DNA of 64,000 nucleotides, from contig NZ_JAASAD010000011.1 in assembly GCF_012726175.1 (NCBI RefSeq), forward strand, positions 62,001-126,000, in the 5' to 3' direction. This document shows positions 16,769 to 26,319 of this stretch, in pieces (position 1 is the stretch's first letter; each line of letters starts with the position of its first letter). The translations under genes and the position numbers were made by a program. This stretch comes from Micromonospora sp. HNM0581 (GTDB taxonomy: Bacteria > Actinomycetota > Actinomycetes > Mycobacteriales > Micromonosporaceae). The notes beneath the pieces were generated by a model that did not search any database, was not told where the DNA came from, and saw only the letters and a list, made by a program, of their open reading frames with translations.

Positions 16769-17701
16769 TCATGCGTCGCGTACGGTCACCACGTTGGCAC
16801 CGGCGACCAGGTCCAGGAAGATCCGTTCGGCGACCCGGTCCCAGCCCGACGAGCCGAACACCGTGCCCGGCGCGGGGCCGTCGCGGCGCTCGCCGTAGAC
16901 GTCGACGGAGCCGGCACCGGAGCCGGTCCGGACGCGCACCGGCAGGCCGTCGGTGACCGTCACATCGAGCTGGTTGACCCCACCGGTGACCCGCACCACG
17001 AGCAGCCCGTCGACCCGAGGCAACCGGAGGTCGGTCACGGTCGCACCGCCTACCAGCTCCAGTCCGGACAGCCGGGCGGCGCTCAGATCCACCCACCGCT
17101 CGGCAGCACCACCGGTGAGCCGCAGATTCCAGGTCACCCGCGCGTTCAGCAGCACCTCGACCGTGCCGGGCTGTTCACCGATCCGCTCCATCCGCAGCGA
17201 CACCCGGTCGCCGACGAGTTCGGGGCGGCCCCGTGCGCCGGACGCCGCGGGGCTCACCACGCGGTACAGCTCCTCCCCCAGCTCAACGACCCGCAGATCG
17301 ATGCGGTCCAACCCGTCGACCAGTTCGAAGCTGGCCTCCCGCCGACCGTCCAGCGGCGCGGCCCGTACCTCCTGAGGAGTCTCCCGGGCGGCCCGGGCGG
17401 CGCCTCCCAGTCCGCTGGCTTCGTCCGGGCCGGCGGTCGCAGCGACCACCGGATCCGTCGTACCGGAGAAGACGAGACCGAGCCGGTGCGGGTCGGAGAG
17501 GATCGCCACGACAGCGACCGCTCCCAGGCCCAGCACCAGCAACGCGGCGGCGACGAGCAGCCGGGCCGCCAGCGACCAGACCGGCTGGTCCTGTGGGGGC
17601 TCTTCGCTGCCGACAGGTGTCACCGACGACACCTCGATCTGCGGCACCGGGGCGGGCCCGCTAGATGTTCGGTCCTGTCCGTCCTGCACCGATTCGTCCA
17701 T
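16769..17701 (-). CDS. Single-pass membrane protein with extracytoplasmic beta-rich domain
   Basis: 310 residues: cytoplasmic N-terminus of about 42, one helix (about 44-68), then an outside domain of 240 residues. The C-terminal half is a series of short beta strands (VTWNLRLTGGAAERWVDLS, LSGLELVGGATVTDLRLP, VDGLLVVRVTGGVNQLDV), resembling DUF4097-type right-handed beta-helix domains found in LiaF-like envelope-stress proteins. No enzyme motif. It is monocistronic, bounded by terminators on both sides. Function not known. Confidence 0.75.
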   Translation of the reverse strand: MDESVQDGQDRTSSGPAPVPQIEVSSVTPVGSEEPPQDQPVWSLAARLLVAAALLVLGLGAVAVVAILSDPHRLGLVFSGTTDPVVAATAGPDEASGLGGAARAARETPQEVRAAPLDGRREASFELVDGLDRIDLRVVELGEELYRVVSPAASGARGRPELVGDRVSLRMERIGEQPGTVEVLLNARVTWNLRLTGGAAERWVDLSAARLSGLELVGGATVTDLRLPRVDGLLVVRVTGGVNQLDVTVTDGLPVRVRTGSGAGSVDVYGERRDGPAPGTVFGSSGWDRVAERIFLDLVAGANVVTVRDA

Positions 17702-18025
17702 CGGTCTCCCCTTTCACGGTCCCCATACGCAGGGGTACGCGCCAGGAGGCACGACGGATCAGTCGAACCCGTGCCTGAGCTGGCACGAGACGGGAAAATG
17801 AACCGGACGGCGGTGACGAACCGTACCGCACCCGGTAGGCGCAGGCCGCCGCTGAGCGTCGTCGGCCGCACATGGCGGGGGCGAAGATCGACGGGTTCCG
17901 TCGGGTCGCCGAGGCGATGCTGGCGCACGGCGTGATGTACGGACGGGCACAGCACGGTACCGGTGCCCGTCGGAGGGAGCGGCAGGCACCGGTACCGTCG
18001 TTCCCGGGCCCCGCCCGGTGGTGGA
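17702..18025. other. Intergenic region, promoter plus terminator only
   Basis: About 320 bases. It contains the upstream region of the minus-strand membrane protein gene and, near its right end, the terminator of the LPVTG gene. No further gene is supported. Confidence 0.5.
17954..17998 (-). terminator. 14-bp perfect hairpin terminator
   Basis: 17954-17967 pairs perfectly with 17985-17998 around a 17-base loop, starting 28 bases after the stop of the LPVTG gene. Confidence 0.75.
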
Positions 18026-18652
18026 TCAGTTCACGCCACCCGCACCGAAGCGGTTGCGCCGCCGCCAGGCGAGCGTGCCGAGCAGCAGGACGGCTCCGGC
18101 TGCGACGAGTCCACCGCCGACCTTCATCGGCGTTTCGAGACTGCTGCCGGTGACCGGTAGGTGCGGCTTCTCCTTAGGTAGCACCCGTAGCTGCGTCGTG
18201 GCGGTACGCCCGGACTCCCGGCCGGTGGCGGTGAAGGTGAGCAGGCCGGTCACCGACGGCGTGTACCGCCGGGTGAAGACCCCTGCGGAGTTGGTCCGGG
18301 CGGTGAAGCTCGACGGCGCGGCGGCCTGGAGCGCGACCGGCGCCATGGCGACGGTACTGCCGTCGCTGCGCCGTGCCGTGCCGGCGGCGGGCGCGGCCAG
18401 CGGCGTCACCGAGACGGCGATGTCCACCGTCTCGTTCGGCCCGTAGTCGCGGCCGGTGAGGACGACCGTCTCACCGTGATAGATGGTGGGTCGGTTCACC
18501 GTCAGCGACGCGAGCACCGGCGGGTACGGGGGTGGTTGGGGCGTACCGTCGACCGATGGCGTCGGCTGCGGCTGCGCCGCCCCCGCCGCGGTCGGCACGG
18601 CCACCACGGCCAGACCGACCGTGAGCGCCATGATGATGCGGGAAAGCCGCAT
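18026..18652 (-). CDS. Sortase-anchored surface protein (LPVTG motif)
   Basis: 208 residues from ATG 18652, with GGAGGG upstream. Signal peptide (about 1-27, ending AGAAQ), an Ig-like beta domain (LASLTVNRPTIYHGETVVLTGRDYGPNETVDIAVSV; about 50-150), then the wall-sorting signal LPVTG, a hydrophobic helix and a basic tail (WRRRNR). A housekeeping sortase would cleave it and attach it to peptidoglycan; none is in the window. It lies 13 bases downstream of the DUF4012 gene, so the two are one transcript with linked surface functions. Confidence 0.88.
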   Translation of the reverse strand: MRLSRIIMALTVGLAVVAVPTAAGAAQPQPTPSVDGTPQPPPYPPVLASLTVNRPTIYHGETVVLTGRDYGPNETVDIAVSVTPLAAPAAGTARRSDGSTVAMAPVALQAAAPSSFTARTNSAGVFTRRYTPSVTGLLTFTATGRESGRTATTQLRVLPKEKPHLPVTGSSLETPMKVGGGLVAAGAVLLLGTLAWRRRNRFGAGGVN

Positions 18653-18665
18653 GTTTCGTTCCCTC

Positions 18666-20450
18666 CTACTGAGAACAGCTTGGTGCGGTGACAACATGGG
18701 TGGTCCATGGGGTGGCGGTCGGGGTCAGCCACAACTCGGCCGCTCCGCTGTCCGTCTTGCCGGTCAGTAGCGTGATCTCCAACGTGCTGCTTCCACCCGG
18801 TCCGAGCTCGACGTTCACGGTGGCGACCTGCCGTCGCCGTTCGGTGCCGTTGCCGACCGAGGTTTCGGCACCGTCGAGCCGGGTGTCGAGCACCGCCCCA
18901 CCGGCCGGGCCGTACACCGACACGAGGGTCCGGACGGTGTACGGGTCCCCGGCCCGACCGAGGCCGAGGACCGAGTCACTGAGTCCCGAGGCCGGTGCGG
19001 TGGACTGGAGGGTCAACCGCAGCTCCAGCTCACGGCGGCCATCGGCGTGACAGGCGCCGACCGTGAGGTCGGCGCTCTGTCGGAGGTAGTAGCCGAGCTT
19101 CGCGCCGCTGCCGTCGTTGAGGAACACACCGACCGTCGGAACGGTGTCCTGTTCCGGGAGCGTCCCGGCCATCCGGCTGTCACCGAGCGTCCGTTGTTCT
19201 CCCGATCGGGCACTCCAGAACAATATCCGACGCTCCTGTATAGATCGACTCAATGCGGACATGAACCCGCCAGGACTGACATCTCGTTCGAAGAGCGTGT
19301 CGAAGACCGTGGCCGCCGCGCTGGCGAAGAAGACGTCCTGCTCCTTCGGACCCATCTGCTGATAGGTGTCGCTGAGCAGGGTCCGGACCGCATTCTCGGC
19401 GCTCAATGCCACCCCGCCCGGCACCCGTACCGGTCCGGTGACCTCGAGCAGGTACGACAACACCACCGGGTCGACCGCGAGAACGCCGTCGACCGTCTCC
19501 CCACTGTGCCGCTTGTACATCTGCCGATAGAGCGCGGCTGCGGTCGGGAAGTGCGGGCTGAGGTTGACGTCCGCCGGATAGGTGCCGGGCAGTTCCCCCC
19601 ACAGGGCGCGTACCTCGGCCGGGACCGCGAGCGGCTGCGGGAACCGCCCCAGACTCCCACTGCTGCCCTGGGCACCCATCCTGACCCGGCCCTGTTCGGC
19701 CTCGATGACCGCGTACGCGCCGAACATGCCACCGGTCGCCCGCACCTCCGCGGAGTTCTGCGACACCAGCAGGTACCGTCGCGGCCCGTCAACGCCGAGC
19801 AACGGCGGCAACAGACGACTCGCCCGGTCCACCGCCGAGGTCATCGCGCCCAGCCGGTCGACCTCACCACGCAACTCCGTCAGGGCATGCCGCACCTGTC
19901 CGAACAACCGGTCCTCGGAAACCTCGGCCAGCTCGGTGCGGTTCCGCTGCACGGCGGCGTGCACCGCGACCAGATCGTCGGCGACGGCACGCAGAGCGGT
20001 CAGGTCCAGCCGACCCTCCCTGGGCACCAGCCCGCCGAGGTCGACGCGGAGCAACGCCGGAAACGCCTGGCGGGCGAGATCGTCGAGGGCGATGGCGATC
20101 TGGCGGATCACGGTGAGGTTGGCCCCGGCTACCGGCGCCTGCCGACCGAGCCACCATCCGGGGTCAGCGGTGGCCCGCAGTGCCGCTGCGGACTGTTCCT
20201 GAAGGGCAGCAAGGGTCCGTTGGGCGCGGGCGACGTCGCCACCGACGAGATGCGCGCTCAACTCGCCGGCCAGGTCGGCGGCGTTGACCAGGTGGGCGCG
20301 GGCCTGCCAGCCTCGGAAGCCGACCCAACCGGCGAGGCCCAGCAGCAACGAGCCGACCACCAGAGTGGTCAGCAGGACGCGGCGCAGTCGGGCACGCCGA
20401 CGACGGCGGGACCGACTGCGCCGGCGTCGGGGACTCTCGCTCTCCGTCAC
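18666..20450 (-). CDS. DUF4012 membrane protein
   Basis: 594 residues from GTG 20450 (AAGGA six bases upstream). A very basic cytoplasmic N-terminus (Arg/Ser-rich, about 25 residues), one helix (about 26-46), then a long extracytoplasmic part. The DUF4012 core includes LLVSQNSAEVRATGGMFGAYAVI and the segment with YPADVNLSPHFPTAA and DGVLAVDPVVLSYLL. The second motif resembles LCP-type envelope proteins (VDGV-D), but the LCP arginines are not evident. DUF4012 genes often sit in polysaccharide loci; a role in cell-surface polymer attachment is an inference. It precedes the LPVTG gene in the same operon. Confidence 0.85.
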   Translation of the reverse strand: MTESESPRRRRSRSRRRRRARLRRVLLTTLVVGSLLLGLAGWVGFRGWQARAHLVNAADLAGELSAHLVGGDVARAQRTLAALQEQSAAALRATADPGWWLGRQAPVAGANLTVIRQIAIALDDLARQAFPALLRVDLGGLVPREGRLDLTALRAVADDLVAVHAAVQRNRTELAEVSEDRLFGQVRHALTELRGEVDRLGAMTSAVDRASRLLPPLLGVDGPRRYLLVSQNSAEVRATGGMFGAYAVIEAEQGRVRMGAQGSSGSLGRFPQPLAVPAEVRALWGELPGTYPADVNLSPHFPTAAALYRQMYKRHSGETVDGVLAVDPVVLSYLLEVTGPVRVPGGVALSAENAVRTLLSDTYQQMGPKEQDVFFASAAATVFDTLFERDVSPGGFMSALSRSIQERRILFWSARSGEQRTLGDSRMAGTLPEQDTVPTVGVFLNDGSGAKLGYYLRQSADLTVGACHADGRRELELRLTLQSTAPASGLSDSVLGLGRAGDPYTVRTLVSVYGPAGGAVLDTRLDGAETSVGNGTERRRQVATVNVELGPGGSSTLEITLLTGKTDSGAAELWLTPTATPWTTHVVTAPSCSQ

Positions 20451-20529
20451 GTCACATCCTTCCCGGGACCGTCAGCGAGTCTTTCCGTTCTTAACACGTA
20501 ACGGACTATTCGGTGTGTTGATGACGGAA

Positions 20530-21783
20530 TCATGCTGTTTGAGAGTTTCGTTCTCTTTTCCTGACGCGAAAGTCACCGTCGTGCGCCGCCGCACGCAGCA
20601 GCTCCTCGATCCGGTCGACGCCCGCCGGCAACGACATCTCCCGCAGGTACACCTCTCGACCGCGCCGCCCCATCTCGGCCCGCGTGGGCGCCGGAATCTG
20701 CGCCGCCAGCCAGAACCGGTCCGCCAGGCTGGCCCAGTCCTCCGGCGGGCAGGACAGACCCGCCCGGGCCCGCTCGACGAGAGTCGCGGTGTCGCCGCCA
20801 GCCGAGGCGACCACCGGGACACCGCAGGACATGGCCGCCGGGAGCTTGTCCGGCACGCTGCTGCGCAGCTCCGGAAGATCACGCGACATGACCAGCTGGT
20901 AGTCGGCGGCGGCGTACAGCTCCGGCATGTCCAACGGGGACCGCCGGTCCACGAACCGGACGTTGGTGGCCCGCAGCTCGGCGGCGAGCCCCCGCACCCG
21001 CCGCTCGTCGGAACCCGAGCCCACCAGGACCAGGTCCACGGTCTCGCCCAGGGCTGCCGCTGCCCGTACCGCCGTGTCCAGCCCCTGCCGTGCCCCGATC
21101 GTGCCTGCGTGCATCACGACACACCGCTCGTCACGGCGGACCAGGCGCCGCGCGGCCGGACCGGCCGACGCCGGGCGAAAGATCCGCTCGTCGGTCCAGT
21201 TGAGCACCACACCGACCCGCGCCGGATCGATCCCGTCCGACACCACCGCGTCGCGCAGCGAGGGCGTGGGCACCGCGACCCGGCTGGCGGCCCGGTACGT
21301 CCGGAGGGTGGCTGCCCGCACCCGCGCCGCCCACCGCCCCTCCTCGGCCGAGTCGGGCACCTGTTCGGCCCAGACGTCCGGCACGTGCAGCACCAGTGGC
21401 ACCGGGCCGAGCAGGCGGAGCAGGGCCGCCGAGGCGAACGCGGCGGCCGGGGGCTGATAGACGTACAGCACGTCCACACCGGCCAGGAAGCGGCGACCCA
21501 CGAGCGCCGCGCTACCAGCGAAGGTGAGCCAGGACGCCATCCGCCCGCGCACGGTGTCGTCGCCGGTGCTGTACCGGGGCACCCGGCGCACGGTCAGCCC
21601 CCGGCTGCGGGTCTCGTGGTGCCAACGTTGTCGCCAACCCGGATAGACGTGCCCGCCCGGGTAGTCGGGGAATCCGCACAGGACCCGGGTCTCGTGGCCC
21701 CGCGCGGCCAACTCCTCGGCGAGACTGCCGGGGATGAACGCCGGCTCCGGGGGAAAGTGGTAGGTCACGACCCCGACCCGCAC
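20530..21783 (-). CDS. GT4-family glycosyltransferase (WcaI-like)
   Basis: 417 residues from GTG 21783, seven bases after GGAGG; an upstream GTG at 21807 is possible. GT-B fold: N-terminal VRVGVVTYHFPPEPAFIPGSLAEELAARGH, C-terminal nucleotide-sugar domain with VVMHAGTIGARQGLD and the EX7E-like region around KLPAAMSCGVPVVASAGGDTATLVE. Family members add hexoses from NDP-sugars during exopolysaccharide or O-antigen synthesis. Close to the DUF4012 gene (79-base gap) and to the tyrosine kinase/phosphatase pair. Confidence 0.88.
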   Translation of the reverse strand: MRVGVVTYHFPPEPAFIPGSLAEELAARGHETRVLCGFPDYPGGHVYPGWRQRWHHETRSRGLTVRRVPRYSTGDDTVRGRMASWLTFAGSAALVGRRFLAGVDVLYVYQPPAAAFASAALLRLLGPVPLVLHVPDVWAEQVPDSAEEGRWAARVRAATLRTYRAASRVAVPTPSLRDAVVSDGIDPARVGVVLNWTDERIFRPASAGPAARRLVRRDERCVVMHAGTIGARQGLDTAVRAAAALGETVDLVLVGSGSDERRVRGLAAELRATNVRFVDRRSPLDMPELYAAADYQLVMSRDLPELRSSVPDKLPAAMSCGVPVVASAGGDTATLVERARAGLSCPPEDWASLADRFWLAAQIPAPTRAEMGRRGREVYLREMSLPAGVDRIEELLRAAAHDGDFRVRKRERNSQTA

Positions 21784-21945
21784 CGGGACACCTCCGTCCC
21801 CGAACACCGGTTCGGCGCGCCGTCCGCGACCGGGGCCGCGACGACTGCGTAGGATCTCGGCATCCCCTCACGAGGCGGACGCCCCCGGCGACCGCCCGTC
21901 GTCGCGGTGCCGCCGCCCGCGACCGCGTCGTCCAAGGGGGTCCAC

Positions 21946-22497
21946 ATGCTCAGCGGGGTGCTGTTCGTCTGCCACGCGAACCTGTGCCGGTCACCGATGG
22001 CCGAGTACGCCGCGCGTCGCCTGCTCGCCGGGCGACCGGTGACGGTGGCCAGCGCCGGCACCGACGCCGTCGAAGGACTGGCCATGCATCCGTTCGCCGC
22101 GACGATCACCGCCGAGACCGGTGACGACCCGGCATCGTTTCGCAGTCGGCGGCTGCTGCCGGAACACCTCACCGAGGCGGTGCTGGTGCTGACCGCCACC
22201 CGGCGCCAGCGCTCGATCTGCACCGCGCTGGCACCGGCGGCGCTGCACCGGACGTTCACGCTGCGCCAGTTCGGCCGGCTCGCCGCGGTAGCCGAGCCAC
22301 CGGACGAGGTGGACGATCCGGTGGGAGCGGCGGTGGCTGCCGCGGCCCTGGCCCGGGGACGGTTGCAGCCCGCCCTCGGGGACGCCGACGACCTGCAAGA
22401 CCCCGTCGGGGGAACCCCGGACGACTTCCGACGCTGCGCCGAGGAGATCCACCGGGCACTACGTCCCCTGGCGACACTCATCGGGGCAGCCGGGTGA
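21946..22497 (+). CDS. Low-molecular-weight protein tyrosine phosphatase
   Basis: 183 residues from ATG 21946 (AAGGGGG upstream). The phosphate loop is FVCHANLCRSPMAEYA, i.e. C-H-A-N-L-C-R-S, with catalytic Cys and Arg; the acid is in the late QDPVGGTPDDF. The family removes phosphate from BY-kinases and polymer enzymes. Its 3' end overlaps that of the convergent Wzc-like kinase by 20 bases, a kinase/phosphatase pair in tail-to-tail arrangement. An acidic/hydrophobic insert of about 25 residues (EPPDEVDDPVGAAVAAAAL) lies before the DP motif. Confidence 0.9.
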   Translation: MLSGVLFVCHANLCRSPMAEYAARRLLAGRPVTVASAGTDAVEGLAMHPFAATITAETGDDPASFRSRRLLPEHLTEAVLVLTATRRQRSICTALAPAALHRTFTLRQFGRLAAVAEPPDEVDDPVGAAVAAAALARGRLQPALGDADDLQDPVGGTPDDFRRCAEEIHRALRPLATLIGAAG

Positions 22498-23941
22498 GTT
22501 CCTGCGTGTGGTCGCCGACCTCGCCGACATGGGTCCGCTCGGCGTGCCGGCCGGCCCTGTTCCGCTCCGTCGACACCGACTGGTCACCGGTTACGGTGGC
22601 AACCCGGTACGCCTCGTACTGGTAGGCCTCGGCCTTGGGCACCCGGGCCATGTTCAGCACGCAGCCGAGCAGCCGCACCGACACCGAGTGCAGCGCCCGG
22701 GCGGCGGCGGCCACCTGGGCCCGCGAGGTACGTCCCTGCTGGGTGACCAGCAGGGCGCCGTCGGCCTGCACCGCGACCACCACCCCGTCGGTGACCGCGA
22801 GCAGCGGTGCGGTGTCGATGATGACGATGTCGGCGGACTCACGAAGGGCCAGCAGCAGGTCCGACATCGCCTTGGACCCGAGCAGTTCACTCGGGTTGGG
22901 CGGCGCCGAGCCGCTGGGCAGGACGAGCAGGGACTTGTCTCCCCAGCGCTGCACCACGTCCCCCACCTGCACGTCTCCGACGAGCACGTCGGTGAGCCCC
23001 ACTCCGCGGTCGATGCCCAGGTAGTCGCCGACCTTGGGCCGACGCAGGTCGGCGTCGACGAGCAGAACCCGCCAGCCCGCCTCGGCCAGGGCGATCGCGA
23101 GGTTGCACGACAGGGTCGTCTTGCCCTCTCCCTGCAGCGCACTGGTGACCGCGATGACCCGGGCCGGCTCGTGCACGTCGACGAATCGCAGGTTCGTCCG
23201 CAGCTTGCGGACGGCCTCGGCGCGCGCCGAGGTGGCGGCATCGCCGACGATCAGGGGGGCCGTCCGCGCGTTCGTGTCGAGCGGGATCTCACCGAGCAGC
23301 GGACTGCCGGTCACCCGCTGCAACCCGGCCGCGTTGCGCAGCCGGACGTCGGCCATGCCGCGCAGGATCGCCAGGCCGACGCCGGCCAGCAGGCCGAGCA
23401 GGGCACCGATGGCCGTGTTGCGCACCGGCTGGGGCGACACCGGCGCCGGGGTCACCCGGGGACCGCTCACCACTTCGATCTTGATCGGCCCGGGGCTGCC
23501 ATCCGGCCGGGTCTCGACCTTCTGTACGAGCTCGACGAACTTCGCCGAGAGTGCCTCGGTCACCCGCAACGCCCGGGTCTGGTCGGTGTCGGTCACCGAC
23601 GCCCGCAGCAGCACGGTACCGGTCTCGGTGGAGGTGCTGACCCGACGCTGGATCTCCTCGGCGGTCAGCCCGAGCTGGGTGTCAGCCACCGCGGCCTGCG
23701 CCAGCCGGTCGCTGGTCAGCAGCTCCGCGTACGACTTCACCCGCTGTTGCAGGAAGAGTCCACCCTGGTAGGCGTCGGTGACGCCCTGGCTCGGCGTGGT
23801 GACGAAGAAGGTGACCGACGCGACGTAGCGAGGCTGGGCCCGCACGGTGACCAAGGCGGTGACGCCCAGGGACACCATGAGGGTGACCAGGACTACCCAC
23901 CAGTGCCGACGCACCAGGCGGAGATGGCGGTACAGGTCCAT
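22478..23941 (-). CDS. Wzc-like chain-length determinant/BY tyrosine kinase
   Basis: 487 residues. Wzz domain with flanking helices (about 17-36 and 175-195), then a cytoplasmic BY-kinase with Walker A in ALQGEGKTTLSCNLA, Walker A' VLLVDADLRRP and Walker B VIIDTAPLLAVTD. The tail has a Tyr cluster (AYQYEAY) for autophosphorylation and about 45 more polar residues. Activator and kinase are fused, as in Gram-negative Wzc. It controls polymer length and export in Wzy-type polysaccharide assembly; no polymerase or flippase is in the window. Confidence 0.92.
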   Translation of the reverse strand: MDLYRHLRLVRRHWWVVLVTLMVSLGVTALVTVRAQPRYVASVTFFVTTPSQGVTDAYQGGLFLQQRVKSYAELLTSDRLAQAAVADTQLGLTAEEIQRRVSTSTETGTVLLRASVTDTDQTRALRVTEALSAKFVELVQKVETRPDGSPGPIKIEVVSGPRVTPAPVSPQPVRNTAIGALLGLLAGVGLAILRGMADVRLRNAAGLQRVTGSPLLGEIPLDTNARTAPLIVGDAATSARAEAVRKLRTNLRFVDVHEPARVIAVTSALQGEGKTTLSCNLAIALAEAGWRVLLVDADLRRPKVGDYLGIDRGVGLTDVLVGDVQVGDVVQRWGDKSLLVLPSGSAPPNPSELLGSKAMSDLLLALRESADIVIIDTAPLLAVTDGVVVAVQADGALLVTQQGRTSRAQVAAAARALHSVSVRLLGCVLNMARVPKAEAYQYEAYRVATVTGDQSVSTERNRAGRHAERTHVGEVGDHTQELTRLPR

Positions 23942-24249
23942 CAGGCGAGCCTCCGTACCGGGCCGGTAACGCCAAAGAACTTCACGAAAACCCCCAAGGT
24001 CGACTCACACTCGTGAAACCATTAAAGCGGCTCTTGCGGCTTATGTCCGGGGTTAGGTATTTTCTGGTTGGCGATCGCGTCCGCAGTACCCAACCGCACC
24101 GACGGTCTTCCGGAATCGCTCCGACCCGGAAAAAGTCCGATGGCGTCGTCGAACGCCAGGGGAGGTTCGTCGCCCTTCCGCCGGACAGCTCGTCGCCCTC
24201 CTGTGGGCAGAGTCGCCTCCGCTCCACTCGCAACGGCCGTCGGCACTGG
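23942..24249. other. Intergenic region between the Wzc-like gene and nhaA leader
   Basis: The first 130 bases are less GC-rich and should hold the minus-strand kinase promoter. No gene is supported. The right part leads into the nhaA leader RNA. Confidence 0.45.
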
Positions 24250-24332
24250 ATAAGGTCTTGCACGGGTGTGCCGGGAAGCCTGGTCGGCGATGGTGCCGTG
24301 CTGCCCTCCGACCGACGAGGTGGACCTCCCGT
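24250..24332 (+). promoter_or_regulatory. Candidate structured leader RNA of nhaA
   Basis: Outer stem GCACGG (24260-24265) pairs with CCGTGC (24296-24301). Inside, GCCG (24270-24273) pairs with CGGC (24285-24288) around a loop GGAAGCCTGGT. Further on, the only Shine-Dalgarno-like GAGG lies in the self-complementary GAGGTGGACCTC just before the ATG, so ribosome access could be gated. Known Li(+)/Na(+) riboswitch classes occur upstream of nhaA genes; whether this belongs to one could not be checked. It is a structure-based proposal only. Confidence 0.45.
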
Positions 24333-25664
24333 ATGACCGACCGGAACACCGGCCCTGAGCCCCGCGGCGTGAGCCGCCTGTTCGCCCGTACCTCCTGGCC
24401 CGAGGCACGTTTCCTGGCCGATGTACTGCGCACCGAGACCGTCGGTGGCGCCCTGCTCCTCTTCGGGGCGGTGATCGCGCTGGTCTGGGCGAACTCACCG
24501 TGGGGTGACGCCTACGCGGAACTGGGGCGGTGGGTGCCCTGGTCCGGTGGTACGGCCCTGCACCTCGACCTCGACCTCGCCACCTGGGCCGCCGATGGAC
24601 TGCTCGCCATCTTCTTCTTCGTGGTCGGGCTGGAACTCAAACGCGAGTTCGTCGCCGGCGAACTGCGCGACCCACGACGTGCGGCGCTACCGGTGGTGGC
24701 GGCGGTCGGCGGCATGGTCGTACCGGCGCTGATCTTCGTGGCCGTCAACGTCGCAGGCGGAGGCGACGGGCTTCGCGGTTGGGCGATTCCGACCGCCACC
24801 GACATCGCCTTCGCGCTGGCAGTGCTCGCCGTGATCGGCGCCTACCTCCCGCAGGGGCTGCGCGCGTTCCTGCTCACTCTGGCCGTGGTCGACGACCTGC
24901 TGGCCATCACCATCATCGCGGTCTTCTACACCGACGACTTCGCCGTCCTCCCGCTGCTCGGTTCCCTGGTGCCGATCGCCCTGTTCGGCCTGCTGGTCCA
25001 GCGCCGACGCACCTGGTGGTGGGCACTGATTCCGCTCGCCGTGATCGCCTGGACCCTGGTGCACTCCTCCGGGGTGCACGCCACGGTGGCCGGCGTCCTG
25101 CTGGGCTTCACCGTGCCGGTGCTCGCCGGCAAGAGCAGCGACGGACATCGCCCGATGCCCGGTCTCGCCGAGCACCTGGAGCACGTGTGGCGACCGGTCT
25201 CGGCCGGCTTCGCGGTGCCGGTCTTCGCGTTCTTCGCCGCCGGCGTCTCGCTGCGCGGCGCGGACCTCGCCGCACTGGTCACCGATCCGATCGTCCTCGG
25301 CATCGTGCTCGGCCTCGTCGTCGGCAAGTGCGTCGGCATCCTCGGCTCCACCTTCCTGCTGGCCCGGTTCACCCGGGCCAGCCTGGACGAGGACATCACC
25401 TGGTCAGACCTTCTCGGGGTTTCCTTCCTGGCCGGTATCGGCTTCACCGTTTCGCTGCTCATCGGCGAACTCGCCTTCGGATCCGGCGGCGTCGAGGGCG
25501 ACAACGTCAAGGCCGCGGTGCTGGCCGGCTCGTTGATCTCGGCCCTGCTGGCCACCGTCGTGCTCCGGCGACGCAACAGGGTGTACCGGGCGATCGCTCT
25601 CAAGGAACAGGCCGACCAGGACCAGGACGGGGTACCGGACGTCTACCAGAAGCCTGGCGGCTGA
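24333..25664 (+). CDS. nhaA: Na(+)/H(+) antiporter NhaA
   Basis: 443 residues, twelve-helix antiporter of NhaA type. The ion-binding Asp pair is in [18 protein letters not shown]; other signatures are [28 protein letters not shown] and the [13 protein letters not shown] helix. It exports Na(+) or Li(+) in exchange for protons and maintains pH and salt balance. ATG 24333 was chosen over an upstream in-frame ATG at 24258, because the latter runs through the leader structure. The 3' end overlaps the convergent small membrane protein gene by 22 bases. An acidic tail ([16 protein letters not shown]) ends the protein. Confidence 0.95.
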   Translation: MTDRNTGPEPRGVSRLFARTSWPEARFLADVLRTETVGGALLLFGAVIALVWANSPWGDAYAELGRWVPWSGGTALHLDLDLATWAADGLLAIFFFVVGLELKREFVAGELRDPRRAALPVVAAVGGMVVPALIFVAVNVAGGGDGLRGWAIPTATDIAFALAVLAVIGAYLPQGLRAFLLTLAVVDDLLAITIIAVFYTDDFAVLPLLGSLVPIALFGLLVQRRRTWWWALIPLAVIAWTLVHSSGVHATVAGVLLGFTVPVLAGKSSDGHRPMPGLAEHLEHVWRPVSAGFAVPVFAFFAAGVSLRGADLAALVTDPIVLGIVLGLVVGKCVGILGSTFLLARFTRASLDEDITWSDLLGVSFLAGIGFTVSLLIGELAFGSGGVEGDNVKAAVLAGSLISALLATVVLRRRNRVYRAIALKEQADQDQDGVPDVYQKPGG

Positions 25665-25972
25665 CCGACGGCCTCCGCTGACTCACCGGGCAACGCCCGG
25701 CCGACCCGCTCGGCCGGGCGTTGCCCGTCACCCGACCGGCGCCGGAAGTCCGCTGTCAGGGCGCTGCGCACCAGCAGGCGCAGGGCGACGATCGCCGCCA
25801 GGACGGCGACCTCCGGCCAGGACTGCCCCCCGGTCAGGTTGAGTAGACCGGCGGCCAGCAGCATGTCGAGCAGCACACCCAGGGCCGTCGCACGGCAGCC
25901 GGTGGTCAGTAACGCCACCGTCGCACCGAGCACACCGAAGGCCGCGACGAGGGCGGACAGCAGCATCCTCAT
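25643..25972 (-). CDS. Small membrane protein (109 aa)
   Basis: Two or three hydrophobic helices in the first 75 residues ([52 protein letters not shown]) and a polar Arg/Pro-rich tail of about 35. Its ATG overlaps the stop of the DUF1622 gene by four bases, so it is a translationally coupled partner, possibly forming a two-subunit membrane complex. Function unknown. The tail overlaps the 3' end of nhaA on the other strand. Confidence 0.8.
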   Translation of the reverse strand: MRMLLSALVAAFGVLGATVALLTTGCRATALGVLLDMLLAAGLLNLTGGQSWPEVAVLAAIVALRLLVRSALTADFRRRSGDGQRPAERVGRALPGESAEAVGQPPGFW

Positions 25973-26319
25973 CGATCGTCGACCTGGCGCTGCTCGTGTT
26001 CGATCTCCCGACCGAGCACATAGTTCAACACCGTCCGGATGGCGGCGATGGCCGCCAACTGGCCGATCTGCGCGAAGGTCGGCGACAGTGCGGTGCGCAG
26101 GATGTCCGCCGCCAGCTGAAACTCCAGGCCGAGGGTGAGGAAGCGCCCCAGGGACAGTCGGATCCGGGTGAACACGGCGGCGTCGCGCCTACGTAGCCCG
26201 TCGATCACGAACCGCAGCGCAGCCAGGGTCGCACCGACGACGATGACGACCGCACCGACCAGCTCGACCCCTGTCACCAGGAGCTGATGGCCCCGCTGCA
26301 GGATCACCTCGACGTCCAC
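25969..26319 (-). CDS. DUF1622 membrane protein
   Basis: 116 residues. Helices at about 15-38 (LVTGVELVGAVVIVVGATLAAL) and 75-100, joined by a basic stretch and RLSLGRFLTLGLEFQLAADILRTALSP, which is the DUF1622 signature. Function unknown. First gene of a two-gene unit with the small membrane protein; separated by 95 bases from the manganese exporter upstream, so could be read through from its riboswitch. Confidence 0.85.
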   Translation of the reverse strand: MDVEVILQRGHQLLVTGVELVGAVVIVVGATLAALRFVIDGLRRRDAAVFTRIRLSLGRFLTLGLEFQLAADILRTALSPTFAQIGQLAAIAAIRTVLNYVLGREIEHEQRQVDDR

